Of a DNA stretch of 64,000 nt, positions 30,467 through 42,940 are shown in pieces (the stretch's first letter is position 1; every line of letters begins with the position of its first letter). Source of the stretch: Drosophila persimilis (taxonomy: Eukaryota; Arthropoda; Insecta; Diptera; Drosophilidae). Both the position numbers and the translations under genes were made by a program. The DNA lies in the NCBI RefSeq assembly GCF_003286085.1, contig NW_020825294.1, forward strand, positions 8,742,001 to 8,806,000, in the 5' to 3' direction. The notes beneath the pieces were generated by a model that worked only from the letters and a program-made list of their open reading frames with translations, searched no databases and had not been told where the DNA came from.

Positions 30467-33400
30467 GCCCCATTCGGAGGCATTGGAGGCATTGGAGGCA
30501 TCGGAGGCATTGAGAGACAATCCAATCTCTTTGTCTGTCAGGGCTTTTTGCGCAAGTTCTGAAAAATAAAAAGCTTTTGGGCAGGCTTAAGTGGCACTTA
30601 GTTTTAATACGCTGCCCTACCGTTTAAATGGGTCTTGCGCGTTTCCCGTTTCGCGTCTCGGAGTTACCTGAAATAATTACGTGAACACAAATTGGAGCGC
30701 TGCTAGGAATCGTTCTGCGATCTGTGCGATTACCATTCCTCTGGTACTGACATTAGTAAGGGTACTACTATTTCTTCGTAGCTGCTTTCACTGGGCAGGC
30801 CAAATCGCTCCGCGGATTCTCTTCGGGCCTGCCTTTGTCTCTTGTCACGTCTACTTGAGCACGGCCTTTTCTCGGCGTCTCCGTCTCCGTTCCCTTTGGC
30901 CGAATGGGCCGATACACTTAAGCCGCTGAAAAATGTTTTATACCCAACGAAAATAATGCGTATTGTTGTAATTGAAGTGCCATAAAGATTCTGCCATTTG
31001 CCATTCCCCAATGGAAATAGAAAATATTCGTATCGCTTGCTGCTGGGGGTTTCTGGGTTAGCTGGTCTGGTATTCGGCACTTGGGTCAATGTGCCACATG
31101 TGGCACGGTACACGAACGGTGCGATGATGAGTAATGGGTGTCAAGATGACACCAGCAGCAGAACTGGGTCTCAATTACAGATGGTTATGGTATTATAGTA
31201 ATAGAGGAAGGGCCCACCATGGGAATGAGGGAAAGTTTACGAATTGGATTGCTATGAAAGCCATCTTATAGCGGATTCAGGGTTACTTGGATTATAATCC
31301 CTTCCTTTTATATTCATAGTTTTCCCGGCATTCCTCCATTAGCTCATCCATTCTAAACCCTCTCATGTCTCATTCCAAAGATCGTTTGAGTAGGTCCCCG
31401 GAACCCATTAAATCATGCACAAAATTCTCACACTCGAAAATGAAAATAAAAATAATGAAGACATGAAAAAATTGATTACCCTCTCCCCGATGGGGAGAAC
31501 TAGAAGAACACGTACGATAATCATAACTCTGGGCTCCCTTTTCACACTTTTTTCCCCCCTCTTTGTCCGATCTTGAACCCACATGCCGACTGCCCGACTG
31601 CATCTGGGGGCCTCCATCTCCGCCTCCTCGGAGGCCTAATTGCATCACGTTTTTAGAGCAGCCCCAACTGAGGGCTGGGGTGGGGGGATGCACACAAATG
31701 CCGACAGAATATTACACAATTGTGGCCTGAACGGAGGGGGGGCCGGCAAAGGGGGCAAATGAATGCAGGGACACAGAAATAACAACGCTAATAGCAAACA
31801 GAGGAAAGAAATATAATGCACATTAGCTGCCATGATTTCCACACGTGAGTTAAGATCAGCCCTGAGCAGGCAGGTAGGTAGACTCCATCTCCGTCCCGGC
31901 TCCGACTCCGTCACCGACTCTGACGGATCGAGGGAACGTCTGACTGCCTGACTGGCTGACTGGCAGGTTTTGATCATTTTCTTTAATGAACGTTACGCGG
32001 TGGCTGTGACAACAATAACCATTTCGGAGGAAGAATGCAACTGGGAGCTGGAAGACATTTAATTACTCTCACATCTCGCATGGGTTGCTCCTGGGCTAAT
32101 GCTCCGATAACCAGCCAGGATTCTATTCGGATATATGGCTTATTCTGACGACAGCTGATAGTGATCAAAGGTACTCATATTGCTCGTACTTTGAGCGATA
32201 TTTAATCTGAATTTTGAAAGACGCTTATGGCACAGTGAAGCAACCCGCAAAAAGGGCAGCAGATATCCATTATTATCCATTTTCTATTTTGCCATCTGAT
32301 GACTTCCTCGAAAACGTACTTTATGCAATTTTTGAGCAAAGTGTCAGGCGCAGCGAAGCGTTGCATCCTCTGCAGCAACAGCTACAACAAAAACTACACA
32401 CCGTTGCAGCAGCATGTGGCAATCGTACGCAATCTGCAGCCACCAAATTTGGATAGACCTCGGCTGAAGCGGCTTACTTGCGTTTGGCACAGATTCCGAA
32501 ACTTTAGTTTCGTGCGCGTTTTACGAGAATCTGGCTAGAAGCCTGCATTTAGCGGGGGGAGCCGTAGCCGAAACGGATGCACGTTTCCGGCTCGCGCGGA
32601 GGGAGACGCCACGCCGTTGCATGACACACAATGCACGGACCCACGCCCACACCCGACCCGCCAGCGGACTTGGAGCTCGGCCAAGTGCCACCCGCGCGAC
32701 ATGTCAACTCGAATCTAATTGACCAAAAATGCCACGCTTGGCTGAGTCGCCCCGATCCATAGAACGGCCAACAGTCAACAGTCAGACAGGGAAGGTGCTA
32801 GAGTGTGCGTGCACCCGACGATCCAATTGAAGTTTTTCGAAAAGTGAGCAATTTTATAGCAGTTATGGTAGTTATAGTAATATTTGTGTATGATATATGA
32901 ATCTCCAGTCTGGAAGAGCAAAGGTCCTTGGAAATGTGAATTGAGACCCAAGGGAAATCCTTTTTTTTGGAATGCAAATAGGGTTACAGGGAGAATTCTC
33001 TTGAGATATCTAGAAATTAATTCGAAAATTATAGTCTTTTTAAGTCCCATTCACATCTCGTATAATTTGTATCATTTTGTATCTATTTATAGTATATCTT
33101 TACAATCCATTGTATCGTATTTATACCGAATGACACCGACTTGAGCTTAAAATTCCAATGTAGATAGGTACATCTCGATTGGGATTCATTTGGATTGAAA
33201 TTTGATATCCTCGTATACTTCTAGAACTGATAAAATTAAGATTAATATCAGAATCGATGCAACATTTAAAGATTGAATGGATTGGCCACAAATTACACAC
33301 ATAAGTCTCTGGCAGATTTTAAAAATGTGGCACGGAAAATCGAACAAAATAAAAACTAGAAGAGAAATCATTCCTGTGCTTATTTGATCCATACTTGAAA

Positions 33401-34899
33401 ACGGTATTTGAATGGATCATTGAAATTGAAAGGTCAATCTCAAAAAGTCGTTGCTCTTACCAAAGAAACCATAATAAAATGTATAGAAAATATTAAAAAA
33501 AAAACTTGCAAAAACGATCGTTAGTTTTATATAATAGAATAAAGGAATAAAGCATGAACTAGACCCTGGGACTCATTAGTTCTACCAAACGAGTACTAGC
33601 GAGCACACTCCGAGTGTATTGCACTAAAATAAATCTATGTAGCATAGACGTACAGATCTGTTTTTAAAGATCTTTGGAACGAGCTTCAGTTTGCGGGGCA
33701 TCATAGCTTCGAGTCCGTCTATTCTGCTGGTGTTTGGAGCCTTGTCTTTGGCTGCATGCATTTCATGTGGCTCTGGACTGTTCGAATTATGAATGATTCA
33801 TGGAAGTCAAGTTCTCGTATTGTTCAAGAACAAAGACAGCCAGCCATGGGCGATGGCGATGGCGGTCGGTGGTTGTGGGTTGAAGTTCGCCGCGGCGGCG
33901 GCTGTTGAACTCCGCTCTTACCAATTATTTTTTTATAGAAACTAAAGCCAACGCATTGGTGGCTAATTAATTCATTAGCGATTGGCACATAAAACGAGAC
34001 AATTGCCGTATCTTTGGATGGTGATTGTCGCTGGTGTGGTGCCCCAACTGGTGGCATCTGCTGGTGAGGCTGCTGCTGCTGATGGTGTCGTCATCGGCCA
34101 GCTGCGTGGTGCGTGGTGCGCGGTGCGGTGCTACCTAGTAGAGGACACACTTTTTATGGCTATTCGATGATTACGTACGTGGGCCCTGGACGAAGAGTCC
34201 GCTTCGGCTGCAGTTGCTGCCAATTAATAAAATGCACGTACCGAGAGAAATGTATTTTGTTTGTGTTTTATTTTTTATTAACGCGCAAAAACAAGTCGTT
34301 AAAGTTTACCGCAGATGCCCCATGCCCGATTCCCGATGTCCGATGCCCGATGCCCGATACCCGGTGCCTGATGGCGATGCTGTAATAATACTGTATGCAA
34401 ATCTTTCCCCCAACAAACAAGTCGGCATTGATATAAAGTTTCAATTTACGGCTCATATATCATAACTTGGTCCTCGGTGTGAGCCGTACTTATGGGGCTT
34501 ATTAAGTCGTAAAAATGCGATGGAGATCCCTTACAAACGATGCTGGATGCCGGTGGAGGATGTTGCGCGGTTTTCCAATGTCCCCGAGGACCTTGAAAGG
34601 GAGCCCAACGAGGCCCAACTTATTTCCATTCTTCAAGAAGTAGCCATTGGCTGAATAATAATATATATAAAGATATAGTGATTGGATAATGATCAACAAT
34701 GAACACGATCATCGCTTGAGCACCTGCAACCCTTTGATAGGGCCACCATGTAGGACGGATATATGTATTTGATCAAATTAAGTCAACAGCTCAATGTCTT
34801 TCTTGAAAAAAACTCCTAAAAATAGCCCCAAATGTAATCAGCTACGAGCACTAACTCGGATCTAATTAGCCGCACTCTTTATAGCCCGGCCATTTCCGC

Positions 34900-36123
34900 C
34901 AGCCTCAAAGAGTTTTTACGGTGACTGGGGGCCCGGAGAGCAGCGCCGCAGCTCCACTGAGCGGACTCTCCGCCTGACCTTAACACGAATCGCTCTCGGA
35001 ATCGGCGAATCGAAATATTAAACGCAGAAAAGCCAAAAGCAAAGACAGCCAAAAGCTCTTATCAGCCGAACGAAGCGCAAACACAACGAAAACCGGAATC
35101 AAAATAGAAATGCAAAGTGAGAGAGGCAGAGAGAGAGAGAGAGAGAGCGAACAGCTGAGCGGACAATTGTTGAATTGAAAACATGTTTGCCAAGCGGCTT
35201 TTTGCCTGCCTCTCCCTGTCTTTGTGGTCTCTCATGCTCTCTCGTTCTCTCTCTGTCGCTCTCAACCGAACGAACGCGTAGCAGTCTTTGCTTTTCGAGT
35301 CTGTTTCTACTTTTGCCGCTGCTGGCGCGCTTGTTCAAAACTTTTCTCTCAACCGAGCGGACACGACACGGCAGGCGGATAGACGACAAATTACAATTTT
35401 CAAAATACACTTGACATCAAATTCACAGTGTCTTACAGTTTCAAACAAAGTAAACATATTAAAAATTAGTGCGCGTTCAGCTGGTGGAAATAAAATATAA
35501 AAGCAAAAGAATAATACTCGGCTCAGTGTTGGGCAGTTCGGAACAGGAGCAGCAGAAGCGACTCCAAATAAGCCAGAGCCAAGAAAAGCAACGCAAAGCA
35601 ACGCAACGCAAAGCGAAGCGAAGTAAAAGAAAAGTGCCGCAAAGAGCATCGCAAATAGGCGAACATAACGGCAACAGTGCATAAAAACGTGACGACAGCA
35701 TACATAGTTCTGCCCGTGCATTGCGCTCTGTGTGATTTTCGTTTTCGTCCAGTATTTTATTTCCTTTTTGTGTTACTCGTAATCTAAAATTCTAAGTGTT
35801 CAGTGTCTGATTTGACAAACATACATATACAGAGACGTACACATACTACTCGTACCCGTAACCGTTCCCGTACCCGTCATATTTCTGTGTGTAACGTCAC
35901 TTGTGTGGTGGAGAAAATCAATTTCTGTGCTCCCATATATCTGTTCAGTTTTGCCCCGAACAATTGTTCGTGATAATCGTGAGTGACCCACCTGCCATTC
36001 TGCAGCCGCAGAAAATCCGGGCTAAACCAGACCAAAGCCGAATCGAATCTCCTTATATGTGGAGCGGTGCAGGAGACAAGGGGACCGTTGCAGCCGAGCC
36101 AGAACCCGAGTCTGGATAGAGCC
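34900..36123 (+). promoter_or_regulatory. spire 5' region with a GAGA tract
   Basis: A GA-rich stretch at 35118-35148 contains about nine tandem GA units, a typical binding site for GAF/CLAMP. It is followed by CT-rich sequence (35225-35260), so the two could pair. Several tandem GCAAC/GCAAA units lie at 35588-35625. Transcribed 5' UTR sequence presumably begins somewhere here; an acceptor-like TTCTGCAG ends at 36004, just before the block leading to the start codon. The exact start site cannot be read from the sequence. Confidence 0.45.
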
Positions 36124-36775
36124 ATGACGGAGCATCACATGGACGTGCAGGCCGACGCGACGCAGAGTGCATCCGAGTCCAAGGCCATGGCTGCGCCCAA
36201 GGGCAAGTTCTCGGAGGCCGAGGAGGGCTTTCTCTCGACCTCGCCGGACAGTGCCAACGGGGACGCCCAGCAGGCCCATACCCACACACACATCATCTCA
36301 CACACGCACTCCAAAGGAGCTGCCAAGACCCAGACCCAGAATGGAAACGGTACCCTGGGCATGGGGCTGGGGGCCCCGATGCTCCCGGGCGGCAGTCGCC
36401 AGCTCCTTCGCCAAGCATTCTACCAGTGCTCGTGTCCGGAGCAGTGCGTCACCCTGAACAACATACTGGACTCGTTCAAGGCCCCCCTCTCCGAGGACCA
36501 GGCCTGGGCCCTCATCTACCAGTTCGGCTCCCTCTACTACAAGGTGGCCGCCCAGGCCCACAAGTCCGGCGGGGACTACGAGGCCGACCTTCCCAGCCGC
36601 TTCGAGCTGCACTTCCACCGCGACGGCAATGTGCACTTCTCTGGCGCCGAGCGGCTGCCAGAGCTCGTGGAGTCGCAGGAGCAGGAGGCCTCCCAGCAGG
36701 AGCAGCAGCAGAAGCAGCCACAAATGGATGACAGTGCCACCAGCAGCGTGGACAGCAATGCAGCCCTCGACAGAG
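36124..36775 (+). CDS. spir: spire coding exon 1: N-terminus and first part of the KIND domain
   Basis: Spire is a WH2-repeat actin nucleator needed for oocyte polarity and egg patterning in flies; its N-terminal KIND domain binds the FH2/tail of the formin Cappuccino. This exon encodes residues 1-217 plus one base. Residues 1-95 are low complexity. KIND begins near residue 101: [20 protein letters not shown] followed by [13 protein letters not shown], which is the family hallmark. Residues 155-180 ([20 protein letters not shown]) continue it, then a Gln/Glu/Ser linker 183-217 begins a long insertion. ATG chosen because it is the first in frame; the frame is open upstream to 35983 but without an ATG. 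The donor is AGAG|GTAAGT. Confidence 0.93.
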
Positions 36776-37064
36776 GTAAGTGAATGTGCCGTGCCACACG
36801 ACAGGCAGGAAATTCGAGGTCTTTGGGGGGGTCCTTTTTTTTGGGGCAAACAGGGTGCCACAGGGAACTCGGAACTCGCGCTTGGAAATTTTGGAATATT
36901 TCAGAGAATATTTGTATTTTCTTTTCATGCATAATCTGTTCGCTCTGACGATTATTCCTATAAACATGATATTTCTTATCTGATCTGCCTTTATATTTGT
37001 GTTTGCATATGTATTTGTGTATGTACTCGTATCAGCTGATCCGTATTGGGTTTACATATTGCAG

Positions 37065-37174
37065 TGCAGTCGAACTTCTCTATTACGAACTTCCAGAACA
37101 CTGCAATGCTATATTCTGAAAAATTAATTCTATATCACGAATTCCTCTTGAGATTCGGAGGTGTTCGACTGCAT
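37065..37174. mobile_element. Decayed MITE-like element with 11-bp terminal inverted repeats
   Basis: GCAGTCGAAC-type termini: TGCAGTCGAAC at 37065-37075 and GTTCGACTGCA at 37163-37173 are perfect inverted repeats about 110 bp apart. Inside the left end the sequence continues TTCTCTATTACGAACTTCC, and the right end contains ATATCACGAATTCCTCT, resembling further degraded copies of the same ends. No transposase is encoded, so it would be non-autonomous. Terminal CAGTCGAAC suggests a Tc1/mariner-pogo type element, but that is from memory of similar ends, not a database match. Confidence 0.5.
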
Positions 37175-38363
37175 ATAATTTTCATGGCTATAATTCTTAT
37201 AGTGGAATCTTAAAGGCACGAATTTATTTATTTGTTTATTTAAACATTTTTAAAAATTAAAGGGGAACTGTTCTAATTTGAGGAATGAGAATATTTGTTT
37301 TTTCCTAGCTTTTCTTTTGTCAACTACTCCACCAGAGGTTAGGGGTTACACCGTGACAGTGATGGAAACTAGCGTGTGGGTTTAGTTTTGGCCTGGCAAC
37401 CGGTTAGGGTGATCTGGGGGTCTCGTTGTCTCCGTCTCCGTCTCCAGCAAACGCTTTCATTTTCACTTAATAAGCTACAGTTAGCTTCTTTCATTTTCTG
37501 GGGCTTTTATTGTCGGACAGTTGCCCTGATGTGCGTTTCCGTGTGCCATCCATCGGGGCATCGCTGGTGACCGCTTTCCAAACAAACAACCCACACAACG
37601 GAGCCGATGATGACCTCTGCATTTAAGTTATGCAGCCCGCCGAGGTTTGATTGAGGTTTTTCTCCAGTCCGCTTCTCCGTCTGATTGCGTGTTGTCTTGG
37701 GAAAGTGTAAACGGCGACTCCCATGAAGAAGGTCTCATCCCATCCCCCATCTCCATCCCCCTTCTGCGAGTATAGATGTCTGCTTTTTTCACTTTCTTTT
37801 GTGGCTGGTGTTGGTGCTTTGCCTTCTCATCACAGCTTGGTATTTGTTTCTCTATTTCTTTCCTTCATTTTTCTGTAATTGATGAGGGATCTTCCGATCT
37901 GTCCCCAGATCTCCAGATCTTTCTTTGGGAGAACGTGTCTGGGCCGAGTCTGAGTCTGTGTCTCCCAGCTAATTGTTTAATCATTCGATGCTGTCAAAAT
38001 ACAGCCTGCTAAGGTATCGACTTTTAGATAAGCCACGTTAATTGGTAAATGTATCTGTGGCTGTCTTTGTGTGGGGGTTCGAATGGAATCTTCTCTCACG
38101 TGTGGCCCGCCCCACAGATCACACAAGACTCGGGGCTTTTCGGGTCCCGAAATGGCTATTGCATTCTACTACATTTCCAACCTTCGGTGCGATGCTCTTA
38201 AGGCCTCTCTCGCTCTGTCTTTTTATGGCCATGGACCAAGTCTGTTTATAGCCATATGTCCGCAACGACAAGGCCAATTTAGTGGGGCTTCTTATAAGTA
38301 GAAGAGTGTAAGCAATTAGCCAGAGACGGGTATTTATTCTTAAGGGCATACCCGCACTCAGCT

Positions 38364-38392
38364 GCAGATACAGATACAGATACAGATACAGA
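38364..38392 (+). repeat. (AGATAC)n microsatellite
   Basis: Four to five tandem copies of AGATAC within spire intron 1. The same repeat type occurs at 44259-44293, and its complement on the same strand at 46603-46635. Confidence 0.9.
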
Positions 38393-41300
38393 AGCAGGAA
38401 GTTGGCTGGAAATATTAATTAAATTGTTCGTCTGCGAGTTGAAAGAACCATCAAGGCAGTTGCTAACGCTGTTGGCCAGTGTACACTGTCCATATTATGT
38501 GTAGATGGAATTCCCATCAGAGGACATTTACGATGAGATAATGTCGAATCTTAAAACTTTCTTCGGGGCAAATAGAACACCTTGCAACACCTTGATTACC
38601 ACCAATTTAGAAGCTTAAATCAAACCCATTAGATACCCGCTCGTCAACGTGAGCGTCAGAGATATCAAAGGGGTTACCTCTAGCCGAAAGACCCCGCAGA
38701 CCCCGCAGACCCGGCAGCGGCAATTAGTCTGCTCAAACAAGTTATTACAGAGGCCACAGAGCTACAGAGAGATACACCGAGATGCGATGGCACCTTCTAA
38801 TGGGTTTTTGGTCTTCTGTTTCGGTGCTTCGGTGTTATCCGAGCAAGTTCAAAGCGATTAAAACGTGTGAAAAGCGGCGTTGAAAACGCGAGGGAATCGT
38901 TCTGCAGGTCACATTCTAAAGCTTTCAACTTGCCGCCCATTTTCGCCTTCGATTTTGGGTTGGGTTTGGGCTTGGGTTGGGCTCGTCTTTGAGTTCGGAA
39001 ACGCGGTCTATCAGCTTCTGACAACCGCATCGCTCGGCGCAACGAATCATTGATTGTGCTCTGCCCCAGCCCCGCCGTGGAGCCCATGGAGACCATGGCG
39101 ACCACGACCACGACTATTAAATGGCGTGGGAGATGGTGCCGTGGTGACGGGAGCGTCGGCGGCGCCGTCAGGTCGCCGCGCCCTATGGCGCCTCGATTAG
39201 GCGCGCAGCCGTTGCAGCAAGAGGTCGTCCATCGAGAGGGGAGAGTGGGGGTCGGAGGTCGCCTTGCACCGATGGCTCCATAAATTCTTGGCCAAATTGG
39301 CGCTTGAATCTGTCAACACACAAACTCGCCATTACGATTTCCACCAGGCTGGCAGGAAAATGCGGAAAATGCGGAAAATGCTCGCAGTGAAAGTCGGTGG
39401 TCTACCCCAAGGTCAGGTGTCATGCGCAGTTCAACGGAATCGGGGAAAATGTTGTGGTAGGTTCTCTCATTCTCCATATTCCTTGCTTGCACTTGTCTCT
39501 CTCTCTTTCTCTATCTCTCTGTCTCTCTTCATCAGCTGTTGATTATTGTTTCGTTGAGTTTATTCCCCCACCCACCATTCTGTTCTGCCGCTGTGAAGAA
39601 GTTTCTCCCTGGGATCCCCCACCGAAGAAAGCGGCTAAAGATTCCACCAGAAAGCCAAAAGCAATCCCTCCGCCGCATTACCCATAGACGTAGCCGTACT
39701 TTCGGGTTCGGGCTGACTGGGTGATGATGATATTTCATTTCATTTCATCGCTCGGTCTATGACTTTCTTGTTTTCTCTGCTGTGGAAATGAGTGGTGAAA
39801 AAACATCGCAGTGGCAGTGGCAGTCGCTCGGACTGGTTTAATGTATAAATAATTACACCCGAATATTGCCCCAACGAGGGCCACAGCCAAAAAACTAGAA
39901 ACTAGAAAACCCAAACAAAATCATAACGAAACTAATTGTCCAACAAATTCCGAATCAACCCCAGTAGTGGCTCTGGGCTAAGCGGAGGGGTTACCTCCGA
40001 AGGGCGGGGACAAATAAAACAATGACATTTCAACATTTAATTATTATTTTAAATAAAAAATCCCAGAGTTTGCTCTTAATTTCGTCTTAAAAATGTCTCT
40101 AAACTGGGTCCAAACAATGCGGGTATGCGGATCCACTGCCGCTTTGTTGGAATCGTTTCTTGGAATATTCCTGGCCCAGATTGAAGACTCTTGTATTAGC
40201 CAATTGTAGTATCATATTTCGTATTCCACTGAACACATGCTGATGACCATCTCCAGGTGCCAGTCGATGCGATTTTGCAACATTTTGTGGCTCGATTTAT
40301 TTGGAATTTGTGGTGTTGTGTTCGCCTCAGATTAGATGCATTTCCTATGATTTAGGAGCCCCAAGCGACATGGCATGTGGTGTGGTGGACGCAGACCCCA
40401 ATATAATTGCTGCCTATTGTTGGCTGTGCTCCAGTTTTGGGGTCAAATTAATATAATAATATTTCCATAATGACAGCAAATGACATAAGCACGAACCTGA
40501 ACCCAATCGCGGTTCCCCAGTCCCCCAGACCCAAAAGTAGCTTGCTTTTTTATGGTTTTTTTTTGGGCCTCTCCTATAAACTTGTCCACCTGTGCAGTTT
40601 GCATCTGTCCGTCCGTCCGTCCGTCTGTCTGTTACGAAATTCTGCGACTGTGGGACTGCATTTTGAAATGGAATGAAAATCGTTTGTCCGCGGGTGCGAC
40701 CCTGTCGGAGATTGCTTTTGAAAGTGCCTCCGCCGGTCCAATAAATCAAACGATAATCCAAATTGTGGCTCTGCGTTTCATCTCTTGTTCCGATGACACT
40801 TGTGGCAGTGTGTGGGGTCCCGTCTCTGACAAGTGGACCCACGGATCGGAGTGGCCCTGAACACCATACCATACCTCCTCCACCTCCAGTTCCAGTTCCA
40901 CCTCCAGCCCCAGCAACAGCTGTTAGATGCCCGGCCAAGGTCCCGTGCTTTCCATATTTATTCGTACTCTTTAAATTATAAATAAATTTTGATGCAATTA
41001 AACGCAAAAGCCAAAAGCCATAAACCAGAAATGCGCCATCGAAAGAGCTGTTTTTCGTACTCCTATCTTATCGGTTATACCCATATATATATGCCTATAG
41101 GTACTGTATATATATAGGCATAGACCTGGTCATAGACTCGCATCGAATGTGTGTCGAGTGGCAGCCACATAAACAACACCTCCACTTCGATCCGGCAAGT
41201 GCTCAGCAATCCCTCGAGGAACAGATTCAGCTGAATTCAGAACCAGAAAGTACGGATATTCTTTATCAGGGGTGATCCTAAAAGGCTTGAAGCCAGACAC

Positions 41301-42795
41301 CGAGTAATCTTTACTAAATGGCAATACAATACGATATCTTTGAAACTGAATGAAGTTCCCTTCGAAATCGGTCAGCTATATAATGGAGGCATTCATAGAG
41401 CCACCATGGGATCTCTATGGTTGCAGCGATCTAATTTCTTTTGACACATTTACCTGGGGTGGGCGTGGGCGGGGCTGGCTTCGGTTGGGGTAATTCACCT
41501 TGATGGAGATTTTAGCATGGAGCCGCGATGACTGCGCAGGCGCGACTAAACTGTAATCGAGACTCTCGCTTTCTCGCTGGAGCTGGGGCTGGGGCCGAGA
41601 TTGGGATTGGAGCTGTGCCTGACTCGACTTGATGACTGTGAAATTAGACAGCAGTCGGCAGTCGGCAGACGGCAGCGGGTGCTGTCTCTCCCCGTATCGC
41701 TGTTATCATAGCCGACTAACCGACCGACTGATTGACTGACTCCGGCTCTGGTGCTGGTGCTGGTGCTGGCGCTGTCGCTGGCTCCGACTCCGGGGAGGCT
41801 GCTTCTGGCTCTTTCACTTTGCATACGGCTGCCATACGACGCTGAAATTACAATATAAATGTATATATGCGGCATACATACAGAAAGAAACAATCTTTAA
41901 TCAGCATTTACGCTTTCATCTTTCACATTTCTCAAAGCCGGCGCGCCGCTGGCTGCCGAGTGAAAAACAACACCAGCAATATCGCCATAAACAACAATTC
42001 AACCTGTTGACGAGCAGTATGCTGTGTGCGCATGCGCACAGCCAGAGATAGAGATGCAGAGATACAGATACTCCTCAGATACTCGGGGAGGAGGCCGGCC
42101 TTAGTATCTTTTGGCTTTGGTTCAGTTTGAAACTATTTTAATTTGCTGGCAAATTTGCATAGTCTGCATATTTTACAAATTTGTTCGTCTATTTGTCTGC
42201 TTTAATTCCGAATCGGAGGCCATAAACATTTATAATTTCTTTCTCTTTCACTCCGTCGGGAGCGGGACAAAAGATGAAAGCAAGAGTGACATTTAAAGCG
42301 GTCCAGCCCAGGCCTTTATAAGGGGGAACCTTTTGTCTGAGTCCAGCCCACATTTTGGGGGGCCTTACGCAACATCCGAGTGTACGATAATTGAAGAATG
42401 GGGATCGATCGGCTTTGTGGTTTCGGTCTTTCGGTCTTTCGGAATGCCATTCAGAGGATTGTTTCCAGACTCCAGACTGTGGTCACAATCGAACCGAACT
42501 GTCTTTATGATGTTAAATCACAAGAAGCCTGGGAACTCGATGGATACTACGATCATGGTCTCTCAGATTATGATGGATCTACCATGGCGCGATGTGGATT
42601 CTTTTGTAAATATGAATGGGCATTGTCTGTGTGAATATTTACTGCATCAAACATATTTTTGGTATTTGCCGAGTGATAAAAGATTTCAACAGCGATACTT
42701 CAATCCGAATCCAATAGATCGTGAGCACAACCGACTGCCGAGACGGCTGAGACTCCTCAAGAATTGCAAGAACAACATGAATGGCGTGTAGGGTA

Positions 42796-42940
42796 CTCGC
42801 TGCTCCTGTCGCAGTTCCTCTCGCTAATCCTCTCGCTGCTCCTCTCGCTTCTCCTCTCACAGCTCCTCTCGCTGCTCCTCTCACAGCTCCTTTCGATACT
42901 CCTCTCGCTACTCCTCTCGCTGCTCCTCTCGCTGCTCCTT
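42796..42940. repeat. Twelve-bp minisatellite, about 12 units
   Basis: A tandem array of imperfect 12-bp units of the type CTCGCTGCTCCT covers about 145 bp. Because the unit is a multiple of three without stops, it is open in several frames on both strands (Leu/Ser-rich on plus, Arg/Ser/Glu-rich on minus). It lies in spire intron 1. There is no evidence that it is translated. Confidence 0.9.

Larger units (their letters stand above)
26703..34900. other. 8-kb interval without a recognised gene
   Basis: No frame resembles a known protein or shows a coherent exon chain. It contains a 16-C run (27727-27742), TTTGGG repeats (28339-28362), GGCATT/GGAGGC repeats (30478-30512), a 30-bp palindrome (30437-30466), a degenerate CCGATGC array (34317-34375), and an AT-rich stretch at 32830-33620. 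The longest frame is 28474-29394, discussed as a finding. This may be intergenic regulatory DNA for spire or contain unrecognised non-coding RNA. It is also where gene order appears to change relative to D. melanogaster. Confidence 0.55.

Noticed and set aside
38071-38100. GGTTCGAATGG resembling a tRNA B-box
   Set aside because: No A-box, acceptor stem or anticodon arm at the right distance.
42333-42791. 152-codon plus-strand frame in spire intron 1
   Set aside because: It starts from TTG, has no recognisable domain, and runs into a minisatellite. Likely chance.
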